Shown here: one piece after another, positions 5,837 through 7,169 of the stretch
How positions within the stretch are numbered: position 1 is the stretch's first letter
Layout: every line of letters starts with the position of its first letter
NCBI GenBank assembly: GCA_934281565.1
Contig: CAKQXI010000121.1
Span: 1 to 7,169 of the forward strand
From: an uncultured Prevotella sp.
Lineage (GTDB): Bacteria; Bacteroidota; Bacteroidia; Bacteroidales; Bacteroidaceae
Direction of reading: 5' to 3'
DNA: 7,169 nucleotides
Made by a program: the position numbers and the translations under genes
The notes under the pieces: model-generated
Database searches by the model: none
The model's input: the letters and a program-made list of their open reading frames with translations, nothing else
Told to the model about the DNA's origin: nothing

Positions 5837-7169
5837 ATGAAACAACTCTTATGGCTCATTAGGACATATATCATGCTATGCGTGATTTTCATAATACAGA
5901 AGCCTATTTTCCTTCTTGTGGAAAATCCTTCTGCTTCATTTCATGTCGATAATATTTGGGCTTCCATTCCACAGGTGATGTGGCATGGATTGATGTTAGA
6001 CTTAGCGGTGGCAGGATATATGACTGTACTTCCTGGCTTATTGTTGTTGTCTTCCGTCTGGATTCGCAAGGCGTTGGTCCGTCCTATCTTGAACGCATAC
6101 TTTTGGGTTATATCATTTGGCATATCCCTCTGTTTCATTCTGAACGCTGCGCTTTATCCTTATTGGAAGTTCCCATTGGATAGCACGCCATTCTCTTTCT
6201 TCTTTTCTTCTCCTGCCGATGCCTTTGCAAGTACAAGCATCTGGTTTACCTTGTTGGCATTGACGCTCATGGTAGTGTATGCCAGCCTTATTTGGCTTGT
6301 GTTGCGTATGCCCTCCCCTAAGGAAAGATATGACAGATTGGAGCATCATCGTCTTCGTACCTCACTGGTTCTTTTGCTATCGACCGCCATTCTTATCATA
6401 CCTATTCGTGGTGGCTTTGATGTGTCTACCAACAATACTGGCAATGCTTACTTCAGTCAAAATGCGTTCCTCAATCATGCCGCCGTCAATCCGTTGTTTA
6501 GCTTATTGGAATCGGTCGACCACCAGAACGATTTTGGTTCACAATACCGTTTCATGGATGACAAGGAAGCTACGAAGATATTCAAGACGATGGTAAGCAC
6601 GAGCGATCATAATACCTATCCTTTGCTTAGTGCGGAAGCACGCAAGAATGGCAATCCAGATATTTTGATTGTGATCATGGAGGGATTTGCCAGCGATATG
6701 TTACCATCAATGGGTAGTTGCAAGAATGTAGCTGTCAACTTGGACTCCATTGCGCAGCAAGGTGTCCTCTTTACAAGGTTCTATGCCAATAGTTTCCGTA
6801 CCGACCGTGGCTTGGTTGCTATCTTGAGCGGTTTCCCTGCACAGCCTACTACCAGCATCATGCGCTATCCTGCCAAGGCTGCCCATTTGCCATCACTTGC
6901 ACGTTCCTTGGCTCATAACAAGCACTATCAGAACGCTTATTACTATGGTGGTGATGTTAATTTTGCTTTCCAACGTTCTTATCTGGTATCACAGGGATTT
7001 CAGAAGATTATCTCTGATGTAGACTTCCCTATCGGGGACAGACAGAGTAAATGGGGCGTGCCTGACCATATCTTGGCTGAAAGACTCCTTACCGACATCA
7101 AGATAGAAGGAAGTCGCCATCCTATGCTGAGAGTTTTGCAGACATCCAGTAGTCACGAGCCTTTTGATG
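5837..7169 (+). CDS. LTA synthase family / sulfatase-superfamily membrane protein, 3' end outside window
   Basis: The frame stays open for 444 codons to the window edge. Five membrane segments are visible, at about residues 7-28, 49-76, 88-108, 135-157 and 175-190. An extracytoplasmic sulfatase-fold domain begins near residue 273. It shows 'ILIVIMEGF' with E282 as likely metal ligand, 'NSFRTDRGLVAILSGFPAQP' with T322 as likely nucleophile, 'YGGDVNF' (D373), 'WGVPDH' (406-411) and 'SSHEPFD' (437-444). The distal metal-binding motif is beyond the window. LtaS in Firmicutes transfers glycerol phosphate to a lipid anchor. A Gram-negative bacterium should not make that polymer, so a phosphoglycerol or phosphoethanolamine transfer to an envelope glycan or lipid is the better guess; the substrate is not shown. 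ATG 5837 fits the promoter and begins just before the first membrane segment. The next in-frame ATG (5873) would cut into it. Confidence 0.88.
   Translation, partial: MKQLLWLIRTYIMLCVIFIIQKPIFLLVENPSASFHVDNIWASIPQVMWHGLMLDLAVAGYMTVLPGLLLLSSVWIRKALVRPILNAYFWVISFGISLCFILNAALYPYWKFPLDSTPFSFFFSSPADAFASTSIWFTLLALTLMVVYASLIWLVLRMPSPKERYDRLEHHRLRTSLVLLLSTAILIIPIRGGFDVSTNNTGNAYFSQNAFLNHAAVNPLFSLLESVDHQNDFGSQYRFMDDKEATKIFKTMVSTSDHNTYPLLSAEARKNGNPDILIVIMEGFASDMLPSMGSCKNVAVNLDSIAQQGVLFTRFYANSFRTDRGLVAILSGFPAQPTTSIMRYPAKAAHLPSLARSLAHNKHYQNAYYYGGDVNFAFQRSYLVSQGFQKIISDVDFPIGDRQSKWGVPDHILAERLLTDIKIEGSRHPMLRVLQTSSSHEPFD

Noticed and set aside
5956..6596. Two overlapping plus-strand open frames (5956-6183 and 6279-6596) and minus-strand frames in the same place
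   Set aside because: All lie within the LTA-synthase-like gene, whose frame is open throughout and carries family motifs.

Overview
The window reads as a chromosomal segment of a Bacteroidales bacterium, most likely Prevotella/Segatella or a close relative. The main reason is the promoters. Four intergenic regions carry the Bacteroidota -7 element TAnnTTTG, and three of these also have a TTTG or TTG -33 element exactly 20 bases upstream. None of the genes has an obvious Shine-Dalgarno sequence, and base composition is moderately AT-rich. The genus is inferred from protein style and was not tested by any search.

Layout: (1) 1-492 is the 3' end of a CobW/COG0523 metal-chaperone GTPase with a very histidine-rich linker. 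Ten bases later (503-1786) comes an exported histidine-type phosphatase of the phytase/acid phosphatase clan. The pair ends at a strong hairpin terminator. (2) 1915-2439 is a GNAT N-acetyltransferase with its own promoter. (3) 2530-4497 and 4546-5163 form an apparent two-gene operon: a divergent NAD+-dependent DNA ligase (LigA type) and a short RpoD-like sigma-70 factor. The operon has one clear promoter and ends at a perfect 13-bp hairpin with a T tract. (4) 5239-5655 on the minus strand is a small AraC-type DNA-binding protein without a sensor domain. It converges on the sigma gene and diverges from (5) 5837-7169, a membrane-anchored LTA-synthase/sulfatase-superfamily protein cut off by the window edge.

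The most interesting part is the ligase-sigma pair. The ligase keeps the adenylated lysine motif, zinc finger, helix-hairpin-helix region and BRCT domain, but has lost a set of NAD+- and nick-binding residues that are near-invariant in housekeeping LigA (equivalents of E. coli R208, R277, K290, R333 and R379). It looks like a specialised paralog rather than the replicative enzyme. The adjacent sigma factor lacks region 3 and the tryptophan dyad of region 2.

A second point of interest is the divergent araC/LTA-synthase-like intergenic region. It holds three copies of a 9-base unit at an exact 10-base period. The copy nearest the araC promoter has a near-identical counterpart at the same place in the ligase promoter, which hints at shared regulation.

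No RNA gene, mobile element, CRISPR array or integration site was seen.
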